A stretch of 64,000 bases of DNA from JBLMZI01 sp050258755. Its GTDB lineage: Bacteria; Bacillota; Syntrophomonadia; Syntrophomonadales; DTU052. Both the position numbers and the translations under genes were made by a program. The notes under the pieces are model-generated. The model was given only the letters and a program-made list of their open reading frames with translations. It did no database searches and was not told where the DNA came from. Shown piece after piece: positions 8,535-17,963 of this stretch (within the stretch, counting starts at the first letter, position 1; each line of letters starts with the position of its first letter). The stretch covers positions 434,001 to 498,000 of the forward strand of contig JBLMZI010000004.1 of NCBI GenBank assembly GCA_050258755.1, given 5' to 3'.

Positions 8535-10139
8535 TCAGGACGACGCTCCCCGCTTTCGTGCCGGTTCGCCGGTCGATATTCCGGGTTCGTCCACAGCGTC
8601 ATCCCGGTTCATCTTGATAAACTCGGTCACCAGATAGGGATCGAACTGCTCACCGGCGCAGCGCACCAGTTCGGTAACCGCTTCGTCCGGCCTCATCGCC
8701 GGGCGATACGGCCGTTCGTTGACCATCGCCTGGTAGGCGTCCACAATAGCGAGAAGCCGGGCTTCCACCGGGATCTGGCCTTCTTTAAGGCCCAACGGAT
8801 ACCCTTTGCCGTTCCACCACTCATGGTGTTTTAAAATCCATTCCGCCAGTGGGGCCAGTTCCGGCGCCGACAGCGCGATGCGGTAGCCCGCTTCGGCGTG
8901 TTTTTCGACTTCCGCCCGCTCCGCCAGGGTCAGTGGCCCCGGTTTGAATAAAATCGTGTCCGATACGCTCATCTTGCCCATATCATAGAATTTCGCCAAA
9001 AGCCCTAACCCCTTGTGGTTTTCCGGCGGCAATCCGACATGGTCGGCAAATTGAACCAACAGCCGTTCCATCTGCGCGGTCTGGCCCGACGTGTTTAAAT
9101 CACGATACTCCATCGCCGCTTCAAGCGTTTCCAGTACCGAACCCTGACGCTTCTGCTTATGCAGGGTTTTTTCCCGGTACATGTGCTTGTCGGCTTCCTT
9201 CATGGTGTCCCAGATGCTGGCGCCTTCGGTGCAGATCGCAACCCCGACCGAAACTGAAACCGGTGATCCGGGATAAGCCTGGTTGTGTTCCTCAATCGCG
9301 AGGCGAATCCGATCAACAACGCCCTGCGCCGTTTCCTCCGAGGTTCTGGGCATAACCGCCGCAAATTCGTCGCCGCCAATCCTGGCCACCACATCGCCTT
9401 TGCGGAAACACGAGGTCAAAATGACTGCGGTGTTTCGGATCAGTTCATCCCCGGCCTTGTGGCCCTGGGTGTCGTTCACCATCTTCAGCCCGTCGACGTC
9501 GGCCATCACAACCGCTATCGGCCGATAGCGCTCGTGCTCATACCGCCGAAGCTCCTCTTCAAAGTAGGTCCGATTGTACAGGCTGGTCAGTGCGTCATAG
9601 TAACTCAGGAAAGCCAGATCGTCCTCCATCTGTTTGCGCTGGGTAATGTCCCGTGCAATTCCCTGCACCGAGACCACCTTGCCGCTGTGATCCACGACCC
9701 GGGCCGCCTGGTGTTCAAGCCAGACAATCGAACCGTCTGCCCGCATAACCCGGAATACGGACTGGGTATCCATGCCTTCCCGGATAATGCTTCGAAAGAT
9801 CGGCTGGTCATCCGGATAAATACTGACCCACATCAAATTCAGGTCCTGTTTAATCTCTTCGGGCGAATACCCGGTAATCGTCTTGACCGACGGGCTGATA
9901 TATTCCATGTGCGGCTTCGGGTTCAGCCGCAGCCGGTACACAATGTCCCGGGCGGTTTCGACCAACATGCGGAAGTTTTCCTCACTGCGGCGCAGCAATT
10001 GCATGGTGGCATCAATCGCCGCAATTTCGGCTTCAAACTGCGAATACGCCTGATCGATCGCTTCCAGGAACGCTTTGATCGATTCCGGCGCCTTATCGCC
10101 AAAGTATTGTGAGATTTGGTAGCGCAGCAGATTGTTCAC
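8535..10139 (-). CDS. PAS-GGDEF-HD-GYP-like signalling protein
   Basis: 534 aa, soluble. Residues 55-170 are a PAS/PAC domain (ITGYSPEEI, WLEHQAARVVD, GIARDITQRK). Residues 175-335 are a GGDEF diguanylate cyclase domain with an intact GGDEF near 253, and residues 345-510 are an HD-GYP-like domain. The second half of the HD-GYP signature is good (HHEWWNGKGYPLGL, then ARLLAIVDAYQAM), but the HD dyad reads FYDMGK: the metal-binding His is Tyr. Cyclase activity is plausible; phosphodiesterase activity is doubtful. The GTG start has GAGGGAG at 9 nt. The gene is divergent from the potassium channel gene. Confidence 0.88.
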   Translation of the reverse strand: MNNLLRYQISQYFGDKAPESIKAFLEAIDQAYSQFEAEIAAIDATMQLLRRSEENFRMLVETARDIVYRLRLNPKPHMEYISPSVKTITGYSPEEIKQDLNLMWVSIYPDDQPIFRSIIREGMDTQSVFRVMRADGSIVWLEHQAARVVDHSGKVVSVQGIARDITQRKQMEDDLAFLSYYDALTSLYNRTYFEEELRRYEHERYRPIAVVMADVDGLKMVNDTQGHKAGDELIRNTAVILTSCFRKGDVVARIGGDEFAAVMPRTSEETAQGVVDRIRLAIEEHNQAYPGSPVSVSVGVAICTEGASIWDTMKEADKHMYREKTLHKQKRQGSVLETLEAAMEYRDLNTSGQTAQMERLLVQFADHVGLPPENHKGLGLLAKFYDMGKMSVSDTILFKPGPLTLAERAEVEKHAEAGYRIALSAPELAPLAEWILKHHEWWNGKGYPLGLKEGQIPVEARLLAIVDAYQAMVNERPYRPAMRPDEAVTELVRCAGEQFDPYLVTEFIKMNRDDAVDEPGISTGEPARKRGASS

Positions 10140-10321
10140 CGCTCGTAACTCCCTCTTTCCCCGTCCAATGGAGGAACCTGTTTAACGATTTCGCCAAATT
10201 CCGACATTTTCCTGCCTCGACCGGAATGGCCTTCGTTTCCGGTTTATGCAATCACGCGTCGAACGGGCAGGAATGCGGCGGCAAACTGTCGAAATGGAAA
10301 GATGAAAGGGGCTGTTCAAAA

Positions 10322-11515
10322 GTGCTGCGGTTGATCCAACGCATCCGTTCCCTTCCGCCGATGACCGAATTCACCCGGCGAATCAGGATGATCAGACATC
10401 GTCTGACCCAGATCTGGCAGGGCAATCCGCTCTTCCTTCTGGGGATTATTTTGTTTTGTCTGGGATTTTCGTTTCTGGTCTATCACTTTGAATCCGCCAG
10501 CAAGAACGAGATGTTCAAGACTTTCGGGGATGGTGTCTGGTGGTTTTTTGTATCGGCCACCACGACCGGTTATGGCGACAAATACCCCATAACCGCCGCC
10601 GGCCGAATGCTGGGCGTCATCGCCATCGTCTGCGGGACCGTCATCATGTCACTGGTGACGGCGTCGATTTCCTCAATCCTGGTTGAGAGGAGGCTGCAGG
10701 ACAAAATGGGTTTAGGACAGGTAACCTTTAAGAATCACACCATTATCTGCGGTTGGAACAAAAAAGGCGGCAAACTGGTCCAGCGGCTCTCCGCGACCTT
10801 CGATTTTCCTCAAATCGTGCTGATAAACGACCTTTCGGAGGAGGAAATCAACGACGTTCAGTTTCAGTTCGGCAAGACCGCCGCCATCAAATTCATCAAA
10901 GGGGATTACGCGCTGGAGGCCACCGTGAACCGCGCCAATATCCTGCATGCCAAAATGGTATTCATTCTGGCTGATGACGGGCCGATGGCCTTGAACAACG
11001 ACGAACGCGCGGCCCTGGCCACCTTGACCATGAAAAGCATACAACCCGATCTCAAAATTTGTGCGGAAATCACAAAAAGCGACAGCCGGCAGCATCTGGT
11101 ACGAGCCGGTGCGGATGGAATCGTGGTTCAGGGCGAATATGACGAATCGTTGCTGGCTTTGTCCTTGCTCAATCCCGGGGTCAGCGAATTGTTTAAGGAA
11201 CTGATCGCATCGGACAAAACCCGGGTCCGCATCTACGATATTCCGAAACACTTCATCGGCGGCACCTTCAACAACATCGTCCCTTACTTCCGTGAGAAGA
11301 ACAAAGTGATTACGCTGGGGATTGTGGCCGAGGACCCGAAGATGAGTCTGGAGTCGATTTTAACCGACGACTTTTCCCAGATCGATAACTTTATCAAGAA
11401 AATGTTTGAAGAAGCCGGAATTTCGAGCGGTATGCGCTCGGAACAGCATCTGTTTATCAATCCGCCAGACGATATGGTGATTGAGGACGGCTATAAGGCC
11501 GTTGTCATTGTGTAG
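10322..11515 (+). CDS. Two-TM potassium channel with RCK (TrkA-N) domain
   Basis: 397 aa. A first membrane helix (NPLFLLGIILFCLGFSFLVY), a pore helix with the selectivity filter TTGYGD near residue 82, and a second membrane helix precede a cytosolic Rossmann-type RCK domain (HTIICGWNKKG onward) and a C-terminal region. This is the MthK/GsuK plan. The GTG at 10322 was chosen because AAAGGGG lies 10 nt upstream and because the in-frame upstream extension would overlap the divergent gene. An ATG at 10361 is an alternative. The next gene, 18 bp downstream, encodes a cyclic-nucleotide-binding protein, suggesting a shared role in ion homeostasis. Confidence 0.9.
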   Translation: MLRLIQRIRSLPPMTEFTRRIRMIRHRLTQIWQGNPLFLLGIILFCLGFSFLVYHFESASKNEMFKTFGDGVWWFFVSATTTGYGDKYPITAAGRMLGVIAIVCGTVIMSLVTASISSILVERRLQDKMGLGQVTFKNHTIICGWNKKGGKLVQRLSATFDFPQIVLINDLSEEEINDVQFQFGKTAAIKFIKGDYALEATVNRANILHAKMVFILADDGPMALNNDERAALATLTMKSIQPDLKICAEITKSDSRQHLVRAGADGIVVQGEYDESLLALSLLNPGVSELFKELIASDKTRVRIYDIPKHFIGGTFNNIVPYFREKNKVITLGIVAEDPKMSLESILTDDFSQIDNFIKKMFEEAGISSGMRSEQHLFINPPDDMVIEDGYKAVVIV

Positions 11516-11533
11516 CAAGGAGGGACTTTTACC

Positions 11534-12049
11534 ATGAAAGCACTGACCGAACGAATCACCCTCCTGAAAGACATACGGATCTTTAAGGATCTCTCCGATA
11601 AACAGATCGAACTGGTCGCCGGGCGGCTTCAGGAAGAATGCATGGTTCAGGGCACGGTCATTATCAAAGAATTTGACCGCGGGGACACCATGTACCTGCT
11701 GTGGGAAGGCGAAGTCGATATTTCACGCACCCTGACCCTGCGGCTGTCCAAATATGACTACGGTCAGCGGGATAAAGTGCTGACCCGTCTGACCGCTCAT
11801 AACAAGCTCTTTTTCGGCGAAACCGGTCTTCTGGACATGGGAGAGCGCACCGCGACCGTCGTCGCCGCCACCCGGTGCCGGATGCTGATTTTCCATAAAG
11901 CCGATTTCGATGATCTGGTTGCGCAGGACCCGGAGCTGGGCTACAAGGTCGTGAAGCATATTTGCGAAGTCGTCAGCGAACGCCTGCGCAAAGCCAACGA
12001 GGACGTCCTCAAACTCACTACCGCCCTCTCCATGGCCCTGCACCGGTAA
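11534..12049 (+). CDS. Cyclic nucleotide-binding domain protein
   Basis: 171 aa consisting of one CRP/CAP-type cNMP-binding domain (IFKDLSDKQIELVAGRL at the start, GDTMYLLWEGEVDI, LFFGETGLLDMGERTATVVA for the phosphate-binding cassette) with no DNA-binding helix-turn-helix after it. Its place in the same transcription unit as the RCK channel suggests a detached gating or regulatory subunit; this is inference. The cassette lacks the usual Arg-Ser pair, so the ligand is uncertain. AAGGAGGG precedes the ATG. A terminator follows at 12072-12099. Confidence 0.82.
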   Translation: MKALTERITLLKDIRIFKDLSDKQIELVAGRLQEECMVQGTVIIKEFDRGDTMYLLWEGEVDISRTLTLRLSKYDYGQRDKVLTRLTAHNKLFFGETGLLDMGERTATVVAATRCRMLIFHKADFDDLVAQDPELGYKVVKHICEVVSERLRKANEDVLKLTTALSMALHR

Positions 12050-12071
12050 ATAATATCTCCCCATCACGAAC

Positions 12072-12099
12072 AAAAGCGTGCTGCACAGCACGCTTTTTT
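12072..12099 (+). terminator. Terminator, probably bidirectional
   Basis: The arms AAAAGCGTGCT (12072-12082) and AGCACGCTTTT (12087-12097) surround a 4-nt loop. Six T residues follow on the plus strand and four on the minus strand. It lies between the cNMP-binding gene and the convergent GGDEF gene. Confidence 0.85.
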
Positions 12100-12160
12100 G
12101 ACGACATTCACCATTCATCATGCGAAGCCGCAGCGGAGCATCGAGGAGTATCCCTTCACC

Positions 12161-13351
12161 TTAATACATGCTCTTGTGCGAAACCGCGTTTTTCCCTTTG
12201 CGCTTGGATTTGTAGAGGCCTTCGTCGGCATAGGCGATCAGGCCTTTGACTGTATTGGCATCATCGGGATAGTAGGCAATGCCAACCGATACCGAAAAGT
12301 GCGGATCACGGCTGGCATCGACCAGTTTGCGGAAGCGTTCCGCAATCACGACCGCATCAGAAACAACCGTGTTCGGCAGTACAATGATAAACTCGTCGCC
12401 GCCGTATCGCCCCAGTGAATCGATGTTTTCGCGGATCGACTTCCGAGCATGTCCGGCGAGGGTTTTTAAAACTTTATCCCCGACCACATGGCCCAACTGA
12501 TCGTTAATCCGTTTAAAATCGTCGATATCGAAGATCAGGATCGAGAATTCGGCAATGCGCTTGTTCACCAGCCGGTCCATGACGTCCAAAATCGTGGCCT
12601 TGTTATAGGCCTGGGTCAGCTGGTCGGTTTTCGCGATGTCCGAAAGCCGCTGGTTGGTCATTTCAATGTGAAAAGTCCGCTTTTTCACTTCCAGCTGCAC
12701 GTTGCGTTCATAGGAAGCAAGGGTTTTTTCAGCCTCGCGGACTTTGTACGTGATCACTTGGTGGGCATCGTCGAAAAGTTGAGCGATAAACAACGGATAA
12801 GCCACAGCCCGGATCAGCAGCGCGGCAACCGCCAGCTGGCTGGCATCGCCCAGTGACTGGATGACCGACGCGATCGGCAGCAATGTCGCGGCCAGATAGG
12901 ATCTGCGGCGGCGGGAGGTCCCGGTGAACAGGAGATACGAGGAGGGAACAAAGGCGATCAGGATGATATAGACCAGGTACTCACTGCCCGTCCAGAAGGA
13001 ATCGATCAACCCTGCGGAGAGCAGCGCGATCACGACCAGCGGGAAAAGAAATACACCGATCTGGAGTGCTCGCATTTTAATGGTACGGTGAATGGCGATC
13101 ACAATCAGGAAAAGGACCATCACCAGGAAAAACTCGCTCAAGGCGAACACCGAAAAAGACCGGACACGCTCGGCGTTCAAAAACGCGTAGATCATCAAGA
13201 CCAGCGGGATGATAAAAGCACCGCCAAGCACCCGGGTCATGGTCTTCTTTCCCCGGGTCAGCATGAAGGACATAATAAGAATCGCAAACGAAAAACAGGT
13301 AATGATCAGGAAATTCAGCTGATTGATTGTCTGCAAAAAAAAGGCATTCAC
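12161..13351 (-). CDS. Membrane-bound diguanylate cyclase (GGDEF)
   Basis: 396 aa. About six to seven hydrophobic helices occupy residues 10-200 (for example LNFLIITCFSFAILIMSF and IGVFLFPLVVIALLSAGLI), followed by a short coiled coil (about 205-245) and a GGDEF domain with an intact YGGDEF motif near 330. It is predicted to make cyclic di-GMP in response to a signal sensed by the membrane part, which I cannot assign. GTG start. A second GGDEF protein lies 2 kb away, and a cNMP-binding protein is convergent with this gene. Confidence 0.88.
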   Translation of the reverse strand: MNAFFLQTINQLNFLIITCFSFAILIMSFMLTRGKKTMTRVLGGAFIIPLVLMIYAFLNAERVRSFSVFALSEFFLVMVLFLIVIAIHRTIKMRALQIGVFLFPLVVIALLSAGLIDSFWTGSEYLVYIILIAFVPSSYLLFTGTSRRRRSYLAATLLPIASVIQSLGDASQLAVAALLIRAVAYPLFIAQLFDDAHQVITYKVREAEKTLASYERNVQLEVKKRTFHIEMTNQRLSDIAKTDQLTQAYNKATILDVMDRLVNKRIAEFSILIFDIDDFKRINDQLGHVVGDKVLKTLAGHARKSIRENIDSLGRYGGDEFIIVLPNTVVSDAVVIAERFRKLVDASRDPHFSVSVGIAYYPDDANTVKGLIAYADEGLYKSKRKGKNAVSHKSMY

Positions 13352-13375
13352 CTGGTTTTCACCCGCCTTATTTCA

Positions 13376-13392
13376 GGCCGGGAATCCCGGCC
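13376..13392 (-). repeat. Hairpin downstream of lysC
   Basis: A short palindrome, GGCCGGGAATCCCGGCC, lies 5 bp after the lysC stop and before the GGDEF gene. There is no clear T-run on the minus strand, so it is a weak terminator candidate or mRNA 3' end stabiliser. Confidence 0.4.
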
Positions 13393-13397
13393 TTTGC

Positions 13398-14621
13398 TCA
13401 CCCCTCCAGTTCGTCGAGCCGGAACTTCTTGTGCAGTGCCAGAACCGCTTTCTGGATATTTACAGCATCAATAATGCAGGAAACCTTGATTTCCGAGGTG
13501 CTAATCATCTGGATATTGATCTCTTCTTCAGCCAGGGCTTCAAAAACCGCGGCCGCAACCCCGGGATTACTCTTCATCCCAGCGCCGACCACGGAAATCT
13601 TGGCCACATCCTCGCCAAAAGCCATTCCCTCAGCACCGATAATTTCGATAATATCTTCCACCACCGGCAGCGCTTTGGCCAAATCATTCCGTTCAATGGT
13701 AAACGCGATATCGTTACGGTCGTCCCGCATCGCCGCCTGGATGATCATATCCACATTGATGCTCTGCTCGGCCAGGCGTTTGAAAATTGTGCGGGCGATG
13801 CCCGGTTGGTCCGGTACGTCAAATAATGCGATCTTCGCTACATTCAGGTCGTGAGCGACCCCGCTGACAATCCGTTCCTTTTCCATCTTCTCTACCCCCA
13901 TTACTCGCGTTCCCGGATCATTGAGGAAGCTGGAGCGCACCTGCACGCAAACATCGTAAAGCATGGCGAATTCGACTGCGCGCGGCTGCAGTACAACCGC
14001 CCCCAGACTCGCCAGTTCCAGCATTTCGTCATAAGATATGTAATCCAGTTTTCTGGCATCTTTCGCAATTCGTGGGTCGGCCGTGTAGACTCCGGCCACA
14101 TCGGTATAAATATCGCAGATATCGGCCTTAATTGAGGCCGCCAGCGCCACCGCAGTGGTGTCCGAACCGCCCCGGCCTAAAGTGGTCACCTCTCCGTTCG
14201 GGGACAATCCTTGAAAACCGGCCACGACAACAACCTCGTCCCGATCCAGGGCTTGTTGAATCCGAACCGGGTCAATCGAAGTAATTCTGGCCTTGGCATG
14301 GACGGCATCAGTCCGGATTCCCGCCTGCCAGCCGCAGAGCGATTGGGCTTTATATCCCATGTTGTTCAGGGTCAATGCCAGTAATGCGGCCGATTGCTGC
14401 TCACCCGTGGTCAGCAGTTGGTCCATCTCCCGTTCCGACAGCCGCGGACCGGTCTGGCGCGCCAGTTCGATCAGATCGTCCGTGGTATCCCCCATTGCGG
14501 AAACCACCACAACCACCTGAGAGCCCCGTTCCCGTTCGGCAATGACTTTGTTGGCCACATTTTTGATCCGATCAATGGAGGCAACTGAGCTGCCGCCGAA
14601 CTTTTGTACAACAAGCCCCAT
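13398..14621 (-). CDS. lysC: Aspartate kinase
   Basis: 407 aa, normal length. It starts MGLVVQKFGGSSVAS, the kinase signature, contains TLGRGGSDTTA for substrate binding, and ends with two ACT domains (from about residue 265; DLNVAKIALFDVPDQPG and AKISVVGAGMKSNPG). It phosphorylates aspartate at the entry to lysine, methionine and threonine synthesis, with feedback sensing by the ACT domains. It is the last gene of the hom-thrC-thrB-lysC run, 9 bp after thrB. Confidence 0.95.
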   Translation of the reverse strand: MGLVVQKFGGSSVASIDRIKNVANKVIAERERGSQVVVVVSAMGDTTDDLIELARQTGPRLSEREMDQLLTTGEQQSAALLALTLNNMGYKAQSLCGWQAGIRTDAVHAKARITSIDPVRIQQALDRDEVVVVAGFQGLSPNGEVTTLGRGGSDTTAVALAASIKADICDIYTDVAGVYTADPRIAKDARKLDYISYDEMLELASLGAVVLQPRAVEFAMLYDVCVQVRSSFLNDPGTRVMGVEKMEKERIVSGVAHDLNVAKIALFDVPDQPGIARTIFKRLAEQSINVDMIIQAAMRDDRNDIAFTIERNDLAKALPVVEDIIEIIGAEGMAFGEDVAKISVVGAGMKSNPGVAAAVFEALAEEEINIQMISTSEIKVSCIIDAVNIQKAVLALHKKFRLDELEG

Positions 14622-14630
14622 GGAAACTGT

Positions 14631-15533
14631 TCACTCCCTTTTTATCGACGCCCCCGCACTGCAGGGAGCCATAATCATAACCCGTGAATCAATTCCGTGC
14701 CTGGCGAAGGCAAGCTGCATCGCCTTCCCCACCGCTTCGGGTTCCCCGGCAGTCAGTGCAATAACCGACGGACCGGCTCCGCTTAATGCCGCCCCTAAAG
14801 CACCGGCACCCACAGACGCTTTAATCACGTCCGCGAATCCGGGAATCAAAGCCTGTCGGTACGGTTGGTGCACCAGATCGGCCATCGCCAGATCCAAGCC
14901 CTCGAGCTGACCGGTGGCCAGTGATGCCACCAGAAAACAAGCCCGCTGCAAATTAAACACCACATCCGCGGTCGGATACTCACCCGGCTGGACGGACCGC
15001 GCCTTCCGGGTGGACAGCGCAAAATCAGGAATGACCACCGCGATCCGCAACGCGTCCAGCGGTTCCAGCCTGCGAAAGTGAATATCCGGTCCGTCCACCA
15101 GCGAAACAGTCACGCCGCCGACCAGCGCCGGGACAATGTTGTCCGGATGGCCTTCCAGGGCCGAAGCCCGGTTGAGGACTTCCTGCTGACTCAGCGGGGC
15201 GCCGGCAATTTCATTCGCCGCCAAAACCGCCGCCAAAATCGCGGCGGCACTGCTTCCCAACCCGCGCGACAGCGGAATCTCATTGTTCATGGTGATCGTG
15301 AACCGGCGTTCCTTGATCCCAAGCTCGGTCAGAACTTGATCGAATGCCTCGTAAAACAAGTTTCCGGCCGGTTCGGTTCCGATTTGGGCGGCGCCCTCCC
15401 CGAAACATGCCAGGGTCAGCCCGGACGCGCCAGATTGAATCGTCACATGGAGATAAAGCGGCAGTGCAAGACCCAGGGTATCAAACCCGGGGCCAAGATT
15501 CGCACTTGATGCGGGCACGCTTACCTTGATCAC
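14631..15533 (-). CDS. thrB: Homoserine kinase
   Basis: 300 aa GHMP kinase. The N-terminus VSVPASSANLGPGFDTLG is typical, and the ATP loop IPLSRGLGSSAAAI lies near residue 85. It makes O-phospho-L-homoserine for threonine synthase, which is encoded directly upstream (18-bp gap). GTG start. Confidence 0.95.
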   Translation of the reverse strand: MIKVSVPASSANLGPGFDTLGLALPLYLHVTIQSGASGLTLACFGEGAAQIGTEPAGNLFYEAFDQVLTELGIKERRFTITMNNEIPLSRGLGSSAAAILAAVLAANEIAGAPLSQQEVLNRASALEGHPDNIVPALVGGVTVSLVDGPDIHFRRLEPLDALRIAVVIPDFALSTRKARSVQPGEYPTADVVFNLQRACFLVASLATGQLEGLDLAMADLVHQPYRQALIPGFADVIKASVGAGALGAALSGAGPSVIALTAGEPEAVGKAMQLAFARHGIDSRVMIMAPCSAGASIKRE

Positions 15534-15551
15534 GCCAAACCTCCAAGGAAT

Positions 15552-16616
15552 CTAACCAAAGATGGCCTTCAGCACCGCCTGTTCCTCGGCGGCGACGACC
15601 TGCGGGGACGCATTGGCCGTTTTAACGGCAATATCCGGGTCCTTTAGACCATGACCGGTCAGTACGCATACAATCTTCTGACCGGGCTGGAATTTCCGGT
15701 TGCGGGCCTTTTTCAGCACGCCCGCGATCGACGCGGCCGAAGCCGGTTCGCAGAAGATGCCTTCTTCACGGGCAACCATAGCATATGCTTCTAGAATCTC
15801 ATCATCGGAAACCGCGGAGATCGATCCGCCCGACTGGTGGGCGGCATCCACCGCCGACTGCCAACTGGCCGGATTCCCGATCCGAATGGCGGTCGCCACG
15901 GTTTCGGGATTCTCGACAATTTTATGATTGACGATCGGTGCAGCACCTTCCGCCTGGAAACCGATCATTTTCGGGGTCACTTTGATCTTTCCATGCTTAA
16001 AATACTCCATGAAGCCTTTCCAATAGGCCGTAATATTGCCGGCATTGCCAACCGGGACCGCCAGAAAATCGGGTGCCTGGCCCAGCCGGTCGCAGATCTC
16101 AAAAGCTGCGGTTTTTTGTCCTTCGATTCGGAACGGGTTCACCGAATTCACCAGGGTAACCGGATGCCGGGAGGTGATTTCCCGGGCGATATTCAAGGCC
16201 TGGTCGAAATTGCCCGATACTGCGAGCACTTGTGCGCCATAAATCAACGCCTGAGCCAGTTTACCCAGCGCAATCTTGCCATCCGGAATCAGAACCACGC
16301 ATTTCATGCCACAGCGGGCGGCATAGGCCGCCGCCGAAGCGGAGGTATTCCCGGTTGATGCGCACATGACCACGGTCGCACCTGCCTCTTTCGCTTTGGT
16401 CATCGCCATCGCCATGCCGCGGTCCTTAAAAGACCCGGTAGGATTCATGCCTTCCAGTTTCAGATATACTTCCGCGCCCACATGTTCGGAGATCCGTGGC
16501 GCAAAAATCAACGGCGTGTTGCCTTCCTGCAGGGAAACCACCGAGGTGCTCTCGGTAACTGGCAGATACTCCCGGTATTCTTCCACAATTCCGCGCCAGG
16601 CGTTCTGGTTACTCAT
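15552..16616 (-). CDS. thrC: Threonine synthase
   Basis: 354 aa PLP enzyme of fold type II, short bacterial type. The PLP lysine lies in NPTGSFKDRGM and the phosphate-binding loop GNAGNITAY is near 185. It converts phosphohomoserine to threonine. The ATG at 16616 overlaps the end of hom by 8 bp, indicating coupling; an upstream in-frame start would lie deeper inside hom and lacks support. Confidence 0.94.
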   Translation of the reverse strand: MSNQNAWRGIVEEYREYLPVTESTSVVSLQEGNTPLIFAPRISEHVGAEVYLKLEGMNPTGSFKDRGMAMAMTKAKEAGATVVMCASTGNTSASAAAYAARCGMKCVVLIPDGKIALGKLAQALIYGAQVLAVSGNFDQALNIAREITSRHPVTLVNSVNPFRIEGQKTAAFEICDRLGQAPDFLAVPVGNAGNITAYWKGFMEYFKHGKIKVTPKMIGFQAEGAAPIVNHKIVENPETVATAIRIGNPASWQSAVDAAHQSGGSISAVSDDEILEAYAMVAREEGIFCEPASAASIAGVLKKARNRKFQPGQKIVCVLTGHGLKDPDIAVKTANASPQVVAAEEQAVLKAIFG

Positions 16617-17904
16617 TGTCCTCCACCCCTTCCAATCGAATAACGTTATCAATCGAAGCGATCACACTCGGCATGTTTTCGAACACGGTCAGCGCATCCC
16701 GCAAATTGGCTTCTTCCACCATGTGCGTGATCAAAATCAGCTGGGCATCGGCCTGTCCTGATGTTTTCTGCAGAACCGTGGCCAGACTGACATTCTGATT
16801 GCCGAAAACGCCGGCGATACTGGCCAGCACGCCGGGCCGGTCCTTAACCCGCAGCCGGATATAATACTTGGCCCTGGAACCCTGAATCGGCAGAATCGGC
16901 TTTTCTTCATAACAGGTGCAGGACACCCGTCCGGTGCTCTGATACTTCATATCCACAACGATTTCCATGATATCGCCGACCACAGCGCTTGCGGTCGGCA
17001 TTTCTCCGGCGCCGCGGCCAAAATGCATCACATCACCGACCGCATCGCCGCGGACGAAAACCGCGTTATAAACCCCGTTAACGTTGGCCAGCGGGTGTTG
17101 TTTCGGCAGAAACGCCGGGTGAACCCGGACTTGTATTTTATTGTTTTCTTCCTTGGCAATTGCCAGCAGTTTGATCACATAGCCGAGTTCACGGCCATAC
17201 TTGATATCCAGCGGGGTAATTTGGGTGATTCCCTCCACGTACACATTGTCAAACGTGACCCGGCTGTTGAAGGCAATCGAGGCCAGGATCGCCAGCTTGC
17301 GCGCGGCGTCCAGTCCGCCGACGTCGGAGGTCGGATCGGCCTCAGCATAGCCCAATTCCTGGGCTTCCCGGAGCACCTGCTCAAATGGCAGATTCTCTTC
17401 GGTCATTTTGGTGAGAATATAGTTGGTGGTGCCGTTGACAATCCCGATGACCTCTTTTATCCGGTTGGCCGCCAGCGACTGTTTCAGCGGATAGACGATC
17501 GGAATCCCCCCGCCGACGCTGGCTTCAAAACGAAAATCGACCCGGCTGGCCGCGGCGGCGTCAAAGATCTCCTTGCCGCTGATCGCAATCAGGTCTTTGT
17601 TGGCCGAAACCACATTTTTGCCCCGGTTAAGCGCCGCAAGGATAAAGCTTCGGGCTGGCTCAATGCCGCCGATTAATTCAACCACGATATCGATTTCATC
17701 GTCGTTAAGAATCTCGTCAAAATCCGATACGATCGCTTCCGCCGGCAAGCCCGCTGCCAGAACCCGCTCCCGGTCCCGTTCGAGCACTTTCTTGATACTA
17801 ATCGGCTCGCCAATCCGTTTGCTCAATAAGTCCTGGTTTGAGGCCAGCAGCTTGGCTACGCCGCCGCCAACGGTTCCGCAGCCCAACAAACCGATTTTTG
17901 CCAT
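16609..17904 (-). CDS. hom: Homoserine dehydrogenase
   Basis: 431 aa. The NAD(P) site GLLGCGTVGGGV is at the N-terminus, followed by NGTTNYIL and the catalytic region GYAEADPTSDVGGLDAARKLAILA, and a C-terminal ACT domain (YYIRLRVKDRPGVLASIAGVFG). It reduces aspartate semialdehyde to homoserine; the ACT domain is expected to sense threonine. It is the first gene of the threonine operon, with AAGGAG 9 nt before the ATG. Only 59 bp separate it from the upstream gene, and no riboswitch or T-box is visible there. Confidence 0.95.
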   Translation of the reverse strand: MAKIGLLGCGTVGGGVAKLLASNQDLLSKRIGEPISIKKVLERDRERVLAAGLPAEAIVSDFDEILNDDEIDIVVELIGGIEPARSFILAALNRGKNVVSANKDLIAISGKEIFDAAAASRVDFRFEASVGGGIPIVYPLKQSLAANRIKEVIGIVNGTTNYILTKMTEENLPFEQVLREAQELGYAEADPTSDVGGLDAARKLAILASIAFNSRVTFDNVYVEGITQITPLDIKYGRELGYVIKLLAIAKEENNKIQVRVHPAFLPKQHPLANVNGVYNAVFVRGDAVGDVMHFGRGAGEMPTASAVVGDIMEIVVDMKYQSTGRVSCTCYEEKPILPIQGSRAKYYIRLRVKDRPGVLASIAGVFGNQNVSLATVLQKTSGQADAQLILITHMVEEANLRDALTVFENMPSVIASIDNVIRLEGVEDNE

Positions 17905-17963
17905 ACCGTGTAACTCCTTTTCGCCTTCATTCTGCCCTTCCCAAATGCCGGTCCGGGCGTGCT

